In this document: positions 35,894 through 46,427 of the stretch, piece by piece
Layout of the letters: every line of letters starts with the position of its first letter
Numbering within the stretch: position 1 is the first letter of the stretch
NCBI GenBank assembly: GCA_009760855.2
Contig: WPIO01000047.1
Location: 2,041,501 to 2,105,500 of the forward strand
Length of the DNA stretch: 64,000 nt
Reading direction: 5' to 3'
Source: Cristatella mucedo
Lineage: Eukaryota; Bryozoa; Phylactolaemata; Cristatellidae
Notes under the pieces: model-generated
Told to the model about the DNA's origin: nothing
The model's database searches: none
The model's input: the letters and a program-made list of their open reading frames with translations, nothing else
Translations under genes and position numbers: made by a program

Positions 35894-36426
35894 AGAGAGC
35901 GCGGCTTCGCGATTAGCCTCTGTCATCCGCACGGATAGACTGGCACCTCACACTGGACTTCGACATCGGTGGCTCGGACATGTGCAAGAGACGAGCTCAG
36001 GAGCTCTCGGCGCGGCAGCGGAGGAGGATGACGCGCGTCTATAGTATTTGTGAGCCGCGCGACATGACTCGGCATAACGAGCTCGAATGAGCGTCTTAGG
36101 TCTCATACGAATGCATCTGAAACTCGAGTTGGCTCATAAGGCTTACTACGAGAATACGGATGGCCAATGACAACTCCGAGATTGAATCGTTTTTAGCACC
36201 GTTTTACAGGCTCGCTTTCACGCTGTGGCAATAAAGTTTTATTTGTGAGCTTCTGAGCTAAAGAGTCTCTAGAACAGTGTGCCAAACCGAGAACCCCGTC
36301 GGGTGGCTCTTTACGATACGCTTTCGTTTCATCCATGGCCAACGAGCAAAAGGGACTGCAGTCAAATCCGCTAATAAGAACAAGCTCGGGCCGGCAAAAA
36401 CCGTGTTTTTATGCGGAGTATTCTCA
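35894..36426 (+). terminator. 3' UTR and polyadenylation region of C3
   Basis: AATAAA at 36230-36235 in GGCAATAAAGTTTTATTTGTGAG, followed by T/G-rich sequence. The whole region is nearly identical to 58830-59366 after copy 4. Confidence 0.65.
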
Positions 36427-36432
36427 TATGCA

Positions 36433-36517
36433 TTTCCCTTTGAAGCAAATTTAAAGCGCCTAGAGAGAGATTAAGTTCTCTGAGGGTGCTTTATCAAGTG
36501 CATTATTATTATTATTA
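36433..36517 (+). mobile_element. 85-bp LINE-A tail insertion with 6-bp target duplication
   Basis: TTTCCCTTTGAAGCAAAT to ATTATTAT, flanked by TATGCA at 36427-36432 and 36518-36523. The paralogous site after copy 4 (59360-59370, CTCATGTGCAGAGTGAG) is empty. Confidence 0.9.
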
Positions 36518-36529
36518 TATGCAGAGTGA

Positions 36530-37040
36530 GACTAATGTTAGAGATCAAATCTCAAGGTGTTTAGTTTTCATTTTAAACCTGACTTGAAGCCTGCCGTTTT
36601 AAATAAGTTTTAAACAAACCGAAAAATCAGCCTCGTTTTAATGGTTTTAAACACCCTGTCACAGTTGTGGTTTTATGGTTTATTGCGGGTTAATTCGTTT
36701 ACGGTTTATAAGGGGTAGTGATAAAATGAGTGGATTTTTATGAAGGTGAGTCACTGACTGGAGAGGAGGGGCAGTTGGAATCAGAGAGGAAGGGTATCGA
36801 ATGAAGAGTTCACCGGTAAATTTGCACGCGTGAATATCGGTGATTGATCGAAAATACGTTCTCATTGGTGAGTTTGATGAATAAATCTTGCTTGAAGAGG
36901 GCACACAGTGGTTTTCAAGTCAAAACTTAAATCAGCGAGCGGCGGGCCAGAAGTAAGAGTCATTATTAGGAAGAAACAACTGAAAAATATTTCTTCACAA
37001 ACAAGTTTAAAATTTTTAAAACAGCTAGATACTGTTCAAA
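36530..37040. other. Unassigned stretch with possible repeat F relic
   Basis: Homology to copy 4 flank ends near 36570. TTTTAAA-rich sequence follows. Near 36690-36800 a GGTGAGTCACTGACTGG segment weakly resembles repeat F at 38.7 and 44.2 kb. Confidence 0.4.
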
Positions 37041-37089
37041 ACAGTTTTCAACTGCCTACCAAAAGGATGTTGGTTTTAAAATAAACTCT

Positions 37090-37245
37090 AGTGTCATTTT
37101 CCAAATGACTTTTAAATTGTTTAAGAACCAAAACAGTTCCCTTATCAGATCTGCCTACTTTTAGCTAGGTAACAACGCTAAACTTCAGGCTTGTGTGGAC
37201 AGGGATGCGACATCTAAATTGATCCACGCATTTGATTTACCCCGT
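37090..37245 (+). mobile_element. LINE-A fragment (post-RT region)
   Basis: TCAGATCTGCCTACTTTTAG and ACATCTAAATTGATCCACGC match A1 around 14740-14830. It stops abruptly where a reversed (AAT)n LINE-A tail begins. The fragment at 41.0 kb stops at the same ORF2 position. Confidence 0.7.
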
Positions 37246-37542
37246 ATAAATAATAATAATAATAATGCATTTTATATGGCACCTTTAAAGAATTCAATCT
37301 CTTTCTAGGCGCTTTACATTTGCTGCAAAGGGAAACGCGATTGAATGGTGAGTAATATCATGCTTGATAAACAGCATGAATAACATGGTCAGGGGTGACA
37401 TGCACAGGGTCCGCATGCAAGAGTAGTTAGTAGCAGCATGCACAGTGTTAGCTCGCATAAGCACATGAAGGACGAATCACAGGGACCCACTAAATGCTGT
37501 CCTAAATAGATGTGTTTTTAAGTTATTTCTATATGTGGTCAA
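37246..37542 (-). mobile_element. LINE-A 3' UTR minus copy
   Basis: Starts with (AAT)n and TTTCTAGGCGCTTTACATTTG, then 3' UTR. It is interrupted at about 37542, where a second minus tail begins. Confidence 0.8.
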
Positions 37543-38659
37543 GCCCTTCACATTTGCTCCAAATGAAGCACGATTGAATGGGTAGCGGCAGTATGATCAA
37601 TTAGCAACAAGAATAACATGGTTAGGGGTGAAATGCACACCATGCAAGTTTGTTTACTGGTTGGATACAAAGTGTCAGCACGCAGAAGAACGTAAATGAC
37701 GAGTCACAGGGACCTATTAAATTCTGTCAAAAAAATATTTCACTTTTTTAAATGTGGACACATCATCAAACGTCGTGACGCCATTCAGAAGTGACTTCCA
37801 CAAGTTTGGAGCATACGAACTAAAGGCACGGTCTCCAAAGGATTTGAGATTTATAGGAGTTATTGGTAAACAGCTTGATTCTAAAAAGCGAGCGTGACTT
37901 TGCTTACCTATGAAAGATAGGCTGGAAACAAAAAATGAAAGAACTTAATAGTGAGTGACAAAACGGTGGCGTCGATGCGTTGCTTGCTTGGGAGGCAGTG
38001 CAGGTTGGCGAGAAGTGGTGAGACGTGGCAACTGCAACACTTGCAACAGGTATGCCTAGCTGCAGAGATTTGCACCAGTTGTAAGCAGCTGTGTTCGCAG
38101 GCCAAATAATCAGCAATTAATGAGTTACAGAGTTTACGAGACGTCACAGATGACTTCACAACTTTTAAGATGTGATATCCTTGTATAAATAGTCCAAATA
38201 TTAGCAATCTTATGATGCGGTCGTATAGTTAAAGATCCCGTGGGAACATGACGCTTCAATTGTTTGAAGATTCAACAGGACATATGCTGGCAGAGCCATT
38301 TCAACTGTTACTCTTTCTAGTTTCTGAATCACACTTGATCCACTCATAGCAAGTAAGTTGGTTTTATCATCATTCAATTAAAAAAAGTTAGCTGATGCCG
38401 AAGTGCAGATTAATACATCCAGCAAGAGTGCTAAGATGATTCGACGTGCTGGATGTCCCCTAGTAATCAAAGACATGGTAGAACTGAGTCTTATGTCCGT
38501 AAAAGTTAAAGCCTAGACTGTGCCTGGAAATCAAATCGGCAAGATGAAGTCAGAAGAAGTCAGGTAAGTTATCAAAAGGAATTTTCCAATTGCGGTTCTT
38601 TGGTTTGTAGGGGATTAGTGGTTTAACTTGTCAATGGGATATACGGGTTCAAGGTTGAA

Positions 38660-38830
38660 TGTCTTTATGTTTTTACAAGGGTGATTCACTGTCGGTGGAT
38701 GAGGAGGCAGATGGAAAAAGGACGGAGTGGAGAACGGCTGTGTACTGCAACGCTGCGAGCGTTGACGAAATACACGAGTGTTGAAGCCCCCCTTAGTGTC
38801 TGTATTTCATCGTCTATGTACCATTCCGTG
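38660..38830 (+). repeat. Repeat F copy 1
   Basis: Shares with 44200-44400 and the reverse of 54920-55130: GGTGA(G/T)TCACTG, GGAGGC(A/G)G, GAACG(G/T)CTGTG and AACGCTGCGAGCGTT. It lies inside the minus LINE-A endonuclease. Confidence 0.6.
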
Positions 38831-39018
38831 CTTGGCGTTAAATAACTCACCCACAATGAGGAAAGGTCAGTTTTTTGAACATGAAATAAAACGAGATTCG
38901 AGAAATCTGAGATAAAAGAGGACTTGGTACCTGGCGGGCGGTAGACTACTGCCACCATCGGTAGCTTGCTCTCGAATGAAATCAAGACGATAGGTTCTAA
39001 AGACTGCTTTGAACTCAT

Positions 39019-39124
39019 CATTCAATCGTGTTACCTTTTTATCAAATGCTAAGCGAATAGAAAGAGATTAAGTTTTTTAGGGCGCTTAAAAAAGTGTATT
39101 AATATTAGTTTCAGTATTATTATT
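39019..39124 (+). mobile_element. LINE-A tail insertion in endonuclease
   Basis: A degenerate tail (TTCAATCGTGTTACC ... AGAAAGAGATTAAG ... GGGCGCTTAAAAAAG) in plus orientation inside the minus endonuclease, which resumes at about 39125 (AAAGCTACAGCAAATGGC). Confidence 0.75.
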
Positions 39125-39267
39125 TAAAGCTACAGCAAATGGCTTGACATCGAAATTCGAGCTTTTGATACTAGCGACGTCACCTCTAGTTTCGATGTGT
39201 TAGCCACCTGCATGATTTTGCATTGGAAAAGCAATCGCCATGGCTTTGATTGAACAAATTAAGTATT

Positions 39268-39420
39268 GAGCCGTGATGGCATACTAGATAAAGCGGTTTC
39301 TTCGCGACCTTGGTCGCACAGTCGTGGGTTCAAATTTTGTCGTGGGAAATGCTTTGTTGCCTTTGCAGGTGGTGATGTTTGCCATAAAGGCTCTTCCGTC
39401 GCAATACAAAAGAGGTTTTT
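39268..39420 (+). mobile_element. SINE-1 copy b
   Basis: GAGCCGTGATGGCATACTAG (A-box region), GGGTTCAAATTTTG (decayed B box), then the conserved body and ATACAAAAGAGG. It lies exactly at the joint of minus LINE-A endonuclease and LTR-D, as copy c does at 44.73 kb. Confidence 0.85.
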
Positions 39421-40230
39421 TAATCATTGCAGTTTTTCATTTTTCAGTGGGATTTGTGATGGCTTCCATTCGATTAGTATACGTTGGTTTCTTGCTTGGA
39501 TCGTTTTCGAACGACAGGCTTGAGATCGAGAAGAATCAACTGGCTCACATATGAGTTCCTATTACGAGTTACTGAGTCCTTACTTTGTCCTTCTAGGACG
39601 GTTGGTGCATAATTGCAGCTTGATTTTGAGTGGCTCGTATAGTTTTGTAATTAGTTAAAGGAAAATTATAACACTTTCGACTTTTAGCTCTGCTCTGTCT
39701 TAAGCATTGATGATAGCGGATGTGCAGAGTTTGTACGAGCTTGGCCTGCACTACGGCGAACGCCTTATGTCGCTTGAGACATGTTCAATCGGTTTTCTAA
39801 TTGCGAAACACTGGTGCATCGAATTAAATAATTTGCTTTGGAGGTTCGGTGTCTCTCTGGTCTTGGTAGGGAAGTTTTGGAGGTTATCAACCCTCTTGGG
39901 TCAGTCGATACCTTGGAGTAATCACTCTCTGTTCGTTGACATGCGATATTCGTCCACGGGTGAATTTTGAATTCTTCGTAGGTTAAACTTGGGCTTAGAT
40001 GACAGGCTACATAGCCAAGCATGCGATCATAGTGGAACAGTAAAAGCTCTTCTGAAGATACATCCAGCATCTTGAGGGTGGATTCATGTTAGCGCCAAGC
40101 CAACCACCCGATACATTCAGCAACAGAATGGACATGTGGAGGCTGCAAGCCCGGTTGACGCTGTCACAGGAGATACGCGTATGGGAAGAACCGAATATCC
40201 AAGATTGGACGTGCTTTTAAGAGAGGATAG

Positions 40231-40763
40231 TGTAATGCCCCGTGATTATGAACTGTGAACTTGATAGCTGAACCTCGATAAAGATCGGCAAGCTTCGCCG
40301 ATTAATGAGGACGCTCATGGCACGGCTGCAATAGGCTGACGTTTATGAGGAGCATTATGCATCATTATTTTTATTAATTATTTATAGTAGCGACTTCGAG
40401 TGATTTATGACCTGGATGCTATATAAGGCTTATGCGTCACCGCAGTTTCGTTCTTTGAGATACGATTCGCCGGTCGGTGAGTCTGTCGCAGAGCGTTTGC
40501 TGCTGTTAGCTTTTGTGAGCCAGTTAGAGAGTCAGCAAGAAGTCAACAGGTTGTACCAGCTGTAGAATGTTGACTATTGTTGTGCGCTTACTCATTCCAT
40601 ATCATAGCTAGTGCTGCATGCGGAATATCGAGCGCTGTGTTTCGAGATCGGCATATTGGTAGCTTCAGGTCTTTGCACCTTGCACGTGTTGTGATGCTAC
40701 CCAAACTAGTGAGAGTTCCCTGGTCGAAATCTTAAAACCTGTAAACTCAATATGCTAATAACA
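40231..40763 (+). repeat. LTR of D3 (533 bp, TGT...ACA)
   Basis: Starts TGTAATGCCCCGTG and ends CTAATAACA. The same length and ends occur in D4. A TATA box, TATATAAG, is at 40420-40427. Confidence 0.7.
40420..40427 (+). promoter_or_regulatory. TATA box in D3 LTR
   Basis: TATATAAG, about 190 bp into the LTR. The same site reads TATATAAG in D2 (30745) and GTATAACG in D4 (near 46085). It is the expected promoter for element transcription. Confidence 0.5.
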
Positions 40764-40980
40764 GAAGTATTGATAATTATTCGTTACATATAGTGCCCTC
40801 AGACAACTCAATCTCTTTTTTAAGATCGCTTAAATTTGCTGCAAAAGAAGCGCGATCGAACGATTAGCAGTAGCATGCTCAATAAACAACTAGAATAACG
40901 TGGTTAGAGGTGACATGCACACGGTTAGCGTGCAACTTTGTTTGGACGCAGTATTCACACTGTCGGTGCCAGTCTCAGTG
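40764..40980 (-). mobile_element. LINE-A tail and 3' UTR minus fragment
   Basis: AGTGCCCTCAGACAACTCAATC, then the reversed 3' UTR (GTGGTTAGAGGTGACATGC). It follows the LTR end directly. Confidence 0.75.
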
Positions 40981-41545
40981 CGCTGCTCCGAAATCAAACC
41001 TGCTAACTTTTAGATACATAACAATGTTAAGCTAAAGGCTTATTTTGACATTTATACTGCATCTAAATTTGTCCACTCATTTGTGACATCCCCTCTGAGT
41101 AATAATAATCATAATAATACTTATAATACTCTGAGTAATAATAATCATAATAATCATAATAATACTCTGAGTAATAATAATCATAATAATCATAATAATA
41201 CAGCCTGGAACTCCCTCCCGACCTGCATCAGAACATCCCCTGACCTGACCACATTTAAAAGAAACTTAAAAACATACCTATTTAGGACAGCATTTAGTGG
41301 GTCCTTGTGATTCGTCCTCGATGTGCTTATGCGTGCTGACACTGTTCATGCTGCCACTAACCACATTTGCATGCTGACCCAGTGCATGTAACCCCTAGCC
41401 ATGTTATTCATTTTGTTTGTTTTTCAAGCATGATTTTACTTACTATTCTATTGCGTATCACTTTGCAGCAAATGTAAAGCGCCTAGAAAGAGATTAAGTT
41501 CTCTGAGGGCGCTTTATCAAGTGCAATATTATTATTATTATTATA
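40981..41545 (+). mobile_element. LINE-A plus fragment interrupted by an (AAT) compound repeat
   Basis: ORF2 C-terminal sequence to about 41094 (TTTGTGACATCCCCTC), then a tandem repeat at 41095-41204, then LINE-A again from CAGCCTGGAACTCCC (near-intact reading AWNSLPTCIRTSPDLTTFKR) to the (ATT)n tail at about 41545. Confidence 0.8.
41095..41204. repeat. Three ~36-bp units of CTGAGT plus (AAT/CAT)n
   Basis: Each unit starts CTGAGTAATAATAATCAT and ends TAATACT. Units start near 41095, 41131 and 41167. Confidence 0.9.
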
Positions 41546-41554
41546 CTAATAATG

Positions 41555-44500
41555 CATCTGTTATAGTGCCCTCGGAGAAATCAATATCTTTTTAAGCCCC
41601 TTATATTTGCTGCAAATGAAGCACGATCGAATGTTTACTGGTAGCATGCTACATAAACAATAAGATTGACTAGTTAGGGATGAAAGCACACGGTCAGAAT
41701 GCAAGTATGGCGACTGGCAGCATGAATGGTGTCAGCACGCGTGAAGGGTAAAAAACGAATCACAGGAAACCACTTAATGCGGTGTTAAATAGGTTTTAAT
41801 TTTTAATGTGGACAATTCAGGAGGTAACGCGACGCCATTCAGTAGTGATTTCCAGACGTTGGGAGCATGCGAACTAAATGCATGGTCACCAAAGGATTTG
41901 ACATTCGCACGAGGTACGGGTAAACACTTAGATTCTGAAAAGCGGGTGTGGTGATGCTTACATATGCAAGGTAGGCTGGGGACCAAGTATGGAGGAACCT
42001 AGAAGAGATTGACCAAACCGTGAAGTCGATGCGGTGCTTGCTTGAGAGCCAGTGCAGGTCGGCGAGCAGTGATGCGATGTGGCAGCTGCCAAGCTCGTGT
42101 CAGGCAAGCCTAGCAGCAAAGTTTTGCACCAGCTGTATGCAACTGAGTTCGCAGGCCAGTTAATCAGCAATTAATGAGTGACAAAGGTCAAGATGAGTCA
42201 TCACAGATGCTTTGAAATTTTTTTTGTTTGGCATCCCTGTATAAACAGCCCGAATTCTAGCAATCTCATGTAGCTAGATGTAGGCAGACTTGACTGTGGA
42301 GCTGATGTTGTCGTCAAATGAAAGGTCACTTCGGAATATGACACCTCAATTGCTTGGACATTCAACGGGACATATGCTAGCAGAGCCATTTAGACCGTCA
42401 CTCTTTCTGACTTGTCAATCGCACTTGATTTGCCATAGCTAGTAAGTTGGCTTTATCAGCATTTAATTAAGAAAACTTAGCTGCCGTCGATGTACTGATG
42501 TCATCAAAACATGCAGTAAGAGTCCTGAGACAAATCGACGGGCTGGATGGCCCAGAGGAATCAAACACAGGGTAGAGCTGAGGGTATCTGCATAAAAGGA
42601 AAGTCTATACTGGGCCTATCATTCACATCGGCCAGATGGAGAGTGTGAACCGCGAAACAAACGCGACAAAGCACACAACCATTAGGTATCCCCATATTTC
42701 AGAGATTCCTCGGACTATGTTTTTATTCACATCAATACCCAGGAGTCTCCTATTGATAAAGGACCGGAACTCTTGCAATGCTGTGCTTGTGATGCGTAGG
42801 TGACATGAGAGGTATTCTATAAGGATTTGGTCGTCAGTATAGTATCAAAATCTGACGAAAGATCAAGCACAACAGGCAGAGATACTCTACCTAAGTGATC
42901 TTGTCCACGTAGGTCGTTCGTTATACGCACGCAGCAATGATGACTCTGTGGATTGATTATGTCCAAAGCCTGACTAGAAATTACTACCAAGGTTTAAAGG
43001 TTAAATGCATACATTCAGCGGTCCGCCACGAGTCGTTCCAATATCTGATAGAAACAGGAGAAATGAGACATAACGGAAAATTCTCAACTTCTCTTGGTAT
43101 AGGTTGCATCCTTGAGTAATAGCCTGACTACAGCCTTTTAAAATCTACAGGGACATGACTGAGGCAGACTTCATAGTTAAGATGGGAGTTGCATATGAAC
43201 GAAACAGATCAAAGTGTCGTAGAGGCAGGACAGTTGAGATCAGGTCCAGAGGATTAGTTGTCTTCTCTGATTGGGATATGAGCTTCAGGATGAGGTCACT
43301 AGTGACCTCCTTGAATACAGACATTACAATACTGCATGAAATTGAGCAACAGCATTCCAGGTGGTATGCTGTCATCTTAGGGATGGACTCTTGATATAAA
43401 CTCTCTTGTCGACTAAGAAGTTAGAGAAACGATCAGCTGGATCGTCACATGGATCAGTTCGTGGGAAGCTAACCTGGAAGCGGTAAGGAGACGGCTGATC
43501 GTAGATATTAGCATTTTCGGATTTCGCTCGTGTAATTTAACTATGGTTTGTAGAAGAAAAGCTTGGCCCTAACCAGGATTGATTAATAAGATCTACAGTA
43601 GTCCTCGAATGCCAATATATGGGCATTTAGTCTAGCTCTTGTGTAAGTTCTTCAAGCTGGGGCTCACTAGACCCAGCAAGTTTAATGTCTGTGGTTAACT
43701 ATAGGCCGCCTAGGCTTGTGTATGTCTAATACGGTGCACAGGTCGCTTAGTCAGAGGTGCAAACGCGTCGAGTGTGTCAGTTGGTGTTGTCCTCCAGCAA
43801 TCTTACAATGGCGACAGGTCGTAATGAGGATAAAGAACAAAGGCATTTTCGTAGGGACAGTACCGATGTCCAGTGTCTCGAGGTTTCGTGATTCACTGGG
43901 AATTTTAGATAAGGAGGAGAAAGGATGGTTGGCTGAATGAGATCTGCATGTAGTCAGATAAGCAGTTTTTTGGCAATATTTGGTGATGATAAAGTGCAGT
44001 TGTATGAGAACCGTTTGTCGAGCGTGTGACCCTTGATGTGCGAAGGGCCATACACATGAGCAACAGCCTTATAATGAGTCAGTCAGTAAACGAAATTAGG
44101 GGAGAAGAAGTCACATACGTTATTAAAATCTGTTTTTAAATTGTGTTTCTGTTGTTATTGCAGGTTAGTGGTTTCATTTGTTTATGGGATATGTGGGTTT
44201 ATGGTTGAATGTCTTAACGCTTTTACAAGGGTGAGTCACTGCCGGATGACAAGGAGGCGGTGGGAAACAGGACGAAGGGGGAACGTCTGTGTGGTTTAAC
44301 GCTGCGAGCGTTAACGAAATATATGAGTTTTGGAGCCCCCTCGGTGTGTGCGTTTCGCTTTTTTGTAGCGGCGCGTGCTTAGCATTAGAGCGTCAGCTTA
44401 CATATATCACCCCTAATGAGTAAGTTCGGTTTCTTGCATACATGAAATTGAGGTTCGAGAAATCTGAGATAAAAGAGTACTTATTGGGCTTAAAAGAGTA

Positions 44501-44730
44501 CTAGGTACCTGGTTGGCGGTTGACTACCGCCGTCATAGGGAGCTTGTTTTCGAATGAAATCAAGACATTGGATACTAAAGACTGCTTTGAAGGTACAGCA
44601 AATGGGTTGGCTTCGAAGTTTGAGCACGTCATTATAGCAAATCCGCCTCCAGTTTTGATTTTTTAGCCACCTGTAGGATTTGGCGTTGGAATATTCATCG
44701 CCATAGTTTTGACCGAACCTATAAATTGGT
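41555..44730 (-). mobile_element. LINE-A long minus copy (3' tail to endonuclease)
   Basis: From left: tail and 3' UTR (41.56-41.8 kb), ORF2 C-terminus (to about 42.3 kb), RT (42.64-43.0 kb; frame badly broken), linker (43.1-43.9 kb), endonuclease C-terminus (43.95-44.10 kb, GHTLDKRF-type), repeat F (44.2-44.4 kb) and more endonuclease to 44730. It is the most complete minus copy by domain order, but has no long intact frame. Confidence 0.8.
44200..44400 (+). repeat. Repeat F copy 2
   Basis: About 200 bp homologous to 38660-38830 and to the reverse of 54920-55130. It includes the 6-bp-arm palindrome AACGCTGCGAGCGTT and lies inside the minus LINE-A endonuclease. Confidence 0.65.
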
Positions 44731-44872
44731 GAGCCGTGGAGGTAACTCTTCGCTTTCATGACCTCGTTTCGATGTCCTGGGTTCGAATCCTGCGGTGGGA
44801 ATTTCTGCATTGTCACTACAAGCAGTGGTGATAACCGTAAAGGTTGTTCTGTAGCTATACAAAAGAGGCTTT
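44731..44872 (+). mobile_element. SINE-1 copy c
   Basis: GAGCCGTGGAGG, B box GGGTTCGAATCC at about 44779-44790, body with AAGCAGTGGTGATAACC, end CTATACAAAAGAGGC. It sits at the same endonuclease/LTR-D joint as copy b. Confidence 0.85.
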
Positions 44873-46427
44873 AAATAAGCTATTAGTTCTTTTAATACGT
44901 AAGGTTGTCCATTTTTGATGGGATTTATGCGAGCTAATTCGATTGGCATACGTTGGTTTCTTGCTTGGATCATCATGGAACGATAGGCTTGATATCGAGC
45001 CCGATTCACTGACTCACGTATGACTTCTTTAAACGAGTTACGGCGTCCACACTTTTTCCTACTTAAATGGTTGATTAAAATCGCAGCCCGATTTTGTGAT
45101 TTTGTGTGGCTCTTTTTTATTTGTGGATATATTAGTAACGGAATCTGTTATTTAAGCCGTGTGAGATAAAGTCCTTTTTTCAGCCGTTTCTGGCGGTTTT
45201 GTAGATTTTGTTTGTATTACGTTATTCGTTTGTGTATGCATTGTATCAGTTTTTGGTATCGTAAAAAGAGAATAGTGACTGTGTGTAAATGAGTTGAAGA
45301 AAGTTGTGACGATTAAATCGACTTACCGCTCTGCTCTGTCTTTAGCATGTGTGATGGTGGTGGATGTGCACAGTGTGTACGAGCTGTGTGCGACCTACAG
45401 TGAATGCCTGATGTCACTTGCGACATTTTTTGTTAGTCTTGTAATTGAGAAACACTGACGAATCGAATTACGAAGTTCGTTTTGGAGGTACGGTGTCTCT
45501 GTGGCCTTGGTAGGGAGGTGATGGTGGTTATAGACCGTTATAGACACCCTTTTGATCAATTCGACGTCGATGCCTTGGAGGAGTCGCAATCGGAACGTTG
45601 ACATGAGATGCTCGTCCATGGGTGAATTTCGAATTCTTCGTAGGTTCCAATTAGGCTTAGAGGACAAGTTATATAGTCAAGCGTGCGATCGATAGTGGAA
45701 CAGCGAAAGTCCTTATAAAGATACATGTAGCCTCTTGAGGGCGGCTTTATGTTAGCGCCAAGCCAACCACCGGATACACTCAGCAACAGAATCGACATGT
45801 GGAGGCTGCGAGCCCGGTTGACGCTGTCACAGGAGATACGCGTCTGGGATGAACCAAATGTCTAACGACGGGCATGTTTTAAAGGAGCGGACAGTGTAAT
45901 GTCCCGTGTTTATGAACTATGACCTTGACAGCTGAACCTTGATAGAGATCGACGAACTTTGCCGATTTTTGAGGACGCTCATGCGACGGCTGCAATAAGC
46001 TGAGGTTTACAAGCAGCAACATGCAGGATAATTTTAGTGATTATTTATTGCTAGTGAATTAATGTGACTTACGACCTGGCTGCTGTATAACGCTTGCGCG
46101 TGACCACAGTCGCGTTCTTGGAGCGACGGTCTGCCGGTCAGTGAGTCTAGCACTGAGCGCGTGTTGCTGTAAGCTTCGGTGAGCCTGTTAGCGATTCAGC
46201 AGGAAGTCAGCAAGTTGTACCAGCTGTAGAATGCGGAAAACTGTCGTACGTTTACTAACACGGTGGCATTTCTGGCGCTGCAAGCGTAATATTGATTGCT
46301 GCGTTTCACCGTCGGTATATTGCTAGCTTCGGGTCTTTGCACTTTGCACGTGTTGTGATGCTACGCGAAAGAGTGAGGATTGAGCTATCAAAACCATGAG
46401 ACCTGTAAACTTGATAGGCTCATAACA
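44873..46427 (+). mobile_element. LTR-D copy D4: internal 3' part plus 533-bp LTR
   Basis: Internal region homologous to D3. The last open stretch (45750 to 45863) reads MLAPSQPPDTLSNRIDMWR then ARLTLSQEIRVWDEPN before a stop and the tract AAAGGAGCGGACAG. The LTR runs from 45895. It lacks the roughly 490-bp segment found in D1 and D2. Confidence 0.7.
45895..46427 (+). repeat. LTR of D4 (533 bp, TGT...ACA)
   Basis: Starts TGTAATGTCCCGTG and ends GGCTCATAACA, the same length as the D3 LTR. Confidence 0.7.

Larger units (their letters stand above)
37543..39267 (-). mobile_element. LINE-A minus copy with RT deleted and endonuclease piece retained
   Basis: Minus frames at 37904-38207 read CSCHVSPLLANLHCLP and SLTIKFFHFLFPAYLS (ORF2 C-terminus). 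Beyond about 38540 the sequence jumps to endonuclease, with the reading ESKLPMVAVVYRPPGTKSSF on the minus strand (38686-39021). The YRPPG box is typical of APE-type LINE endonucleases. RT and linker are deleted. A repeat F block (about 38660-38830) lies in the endonuclease, and a plus tail at 39019-39124 splits it. Confidence 0.75.
39421..40763 (+). mobile_element. LTR-D copy D3: internal 3' part plus 533-bp LTR
   Basis: The internal region ends with a short open stretch (40087 to 40221; readings MLAPSQPPDTFSNRMDMWR and ARLTLSQEIRVWEEPN) whose stop precedes the polypurine tract GAGAGGATAG. The LTR then begins TGTAATGCCCCG. The overlap of an ORF end, a polypurine tract and TGT...ACA termini is the 3' end of an LTR retrotransposon. 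No 5' LTR, RT or integrase is present. Confidence 0.7.
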
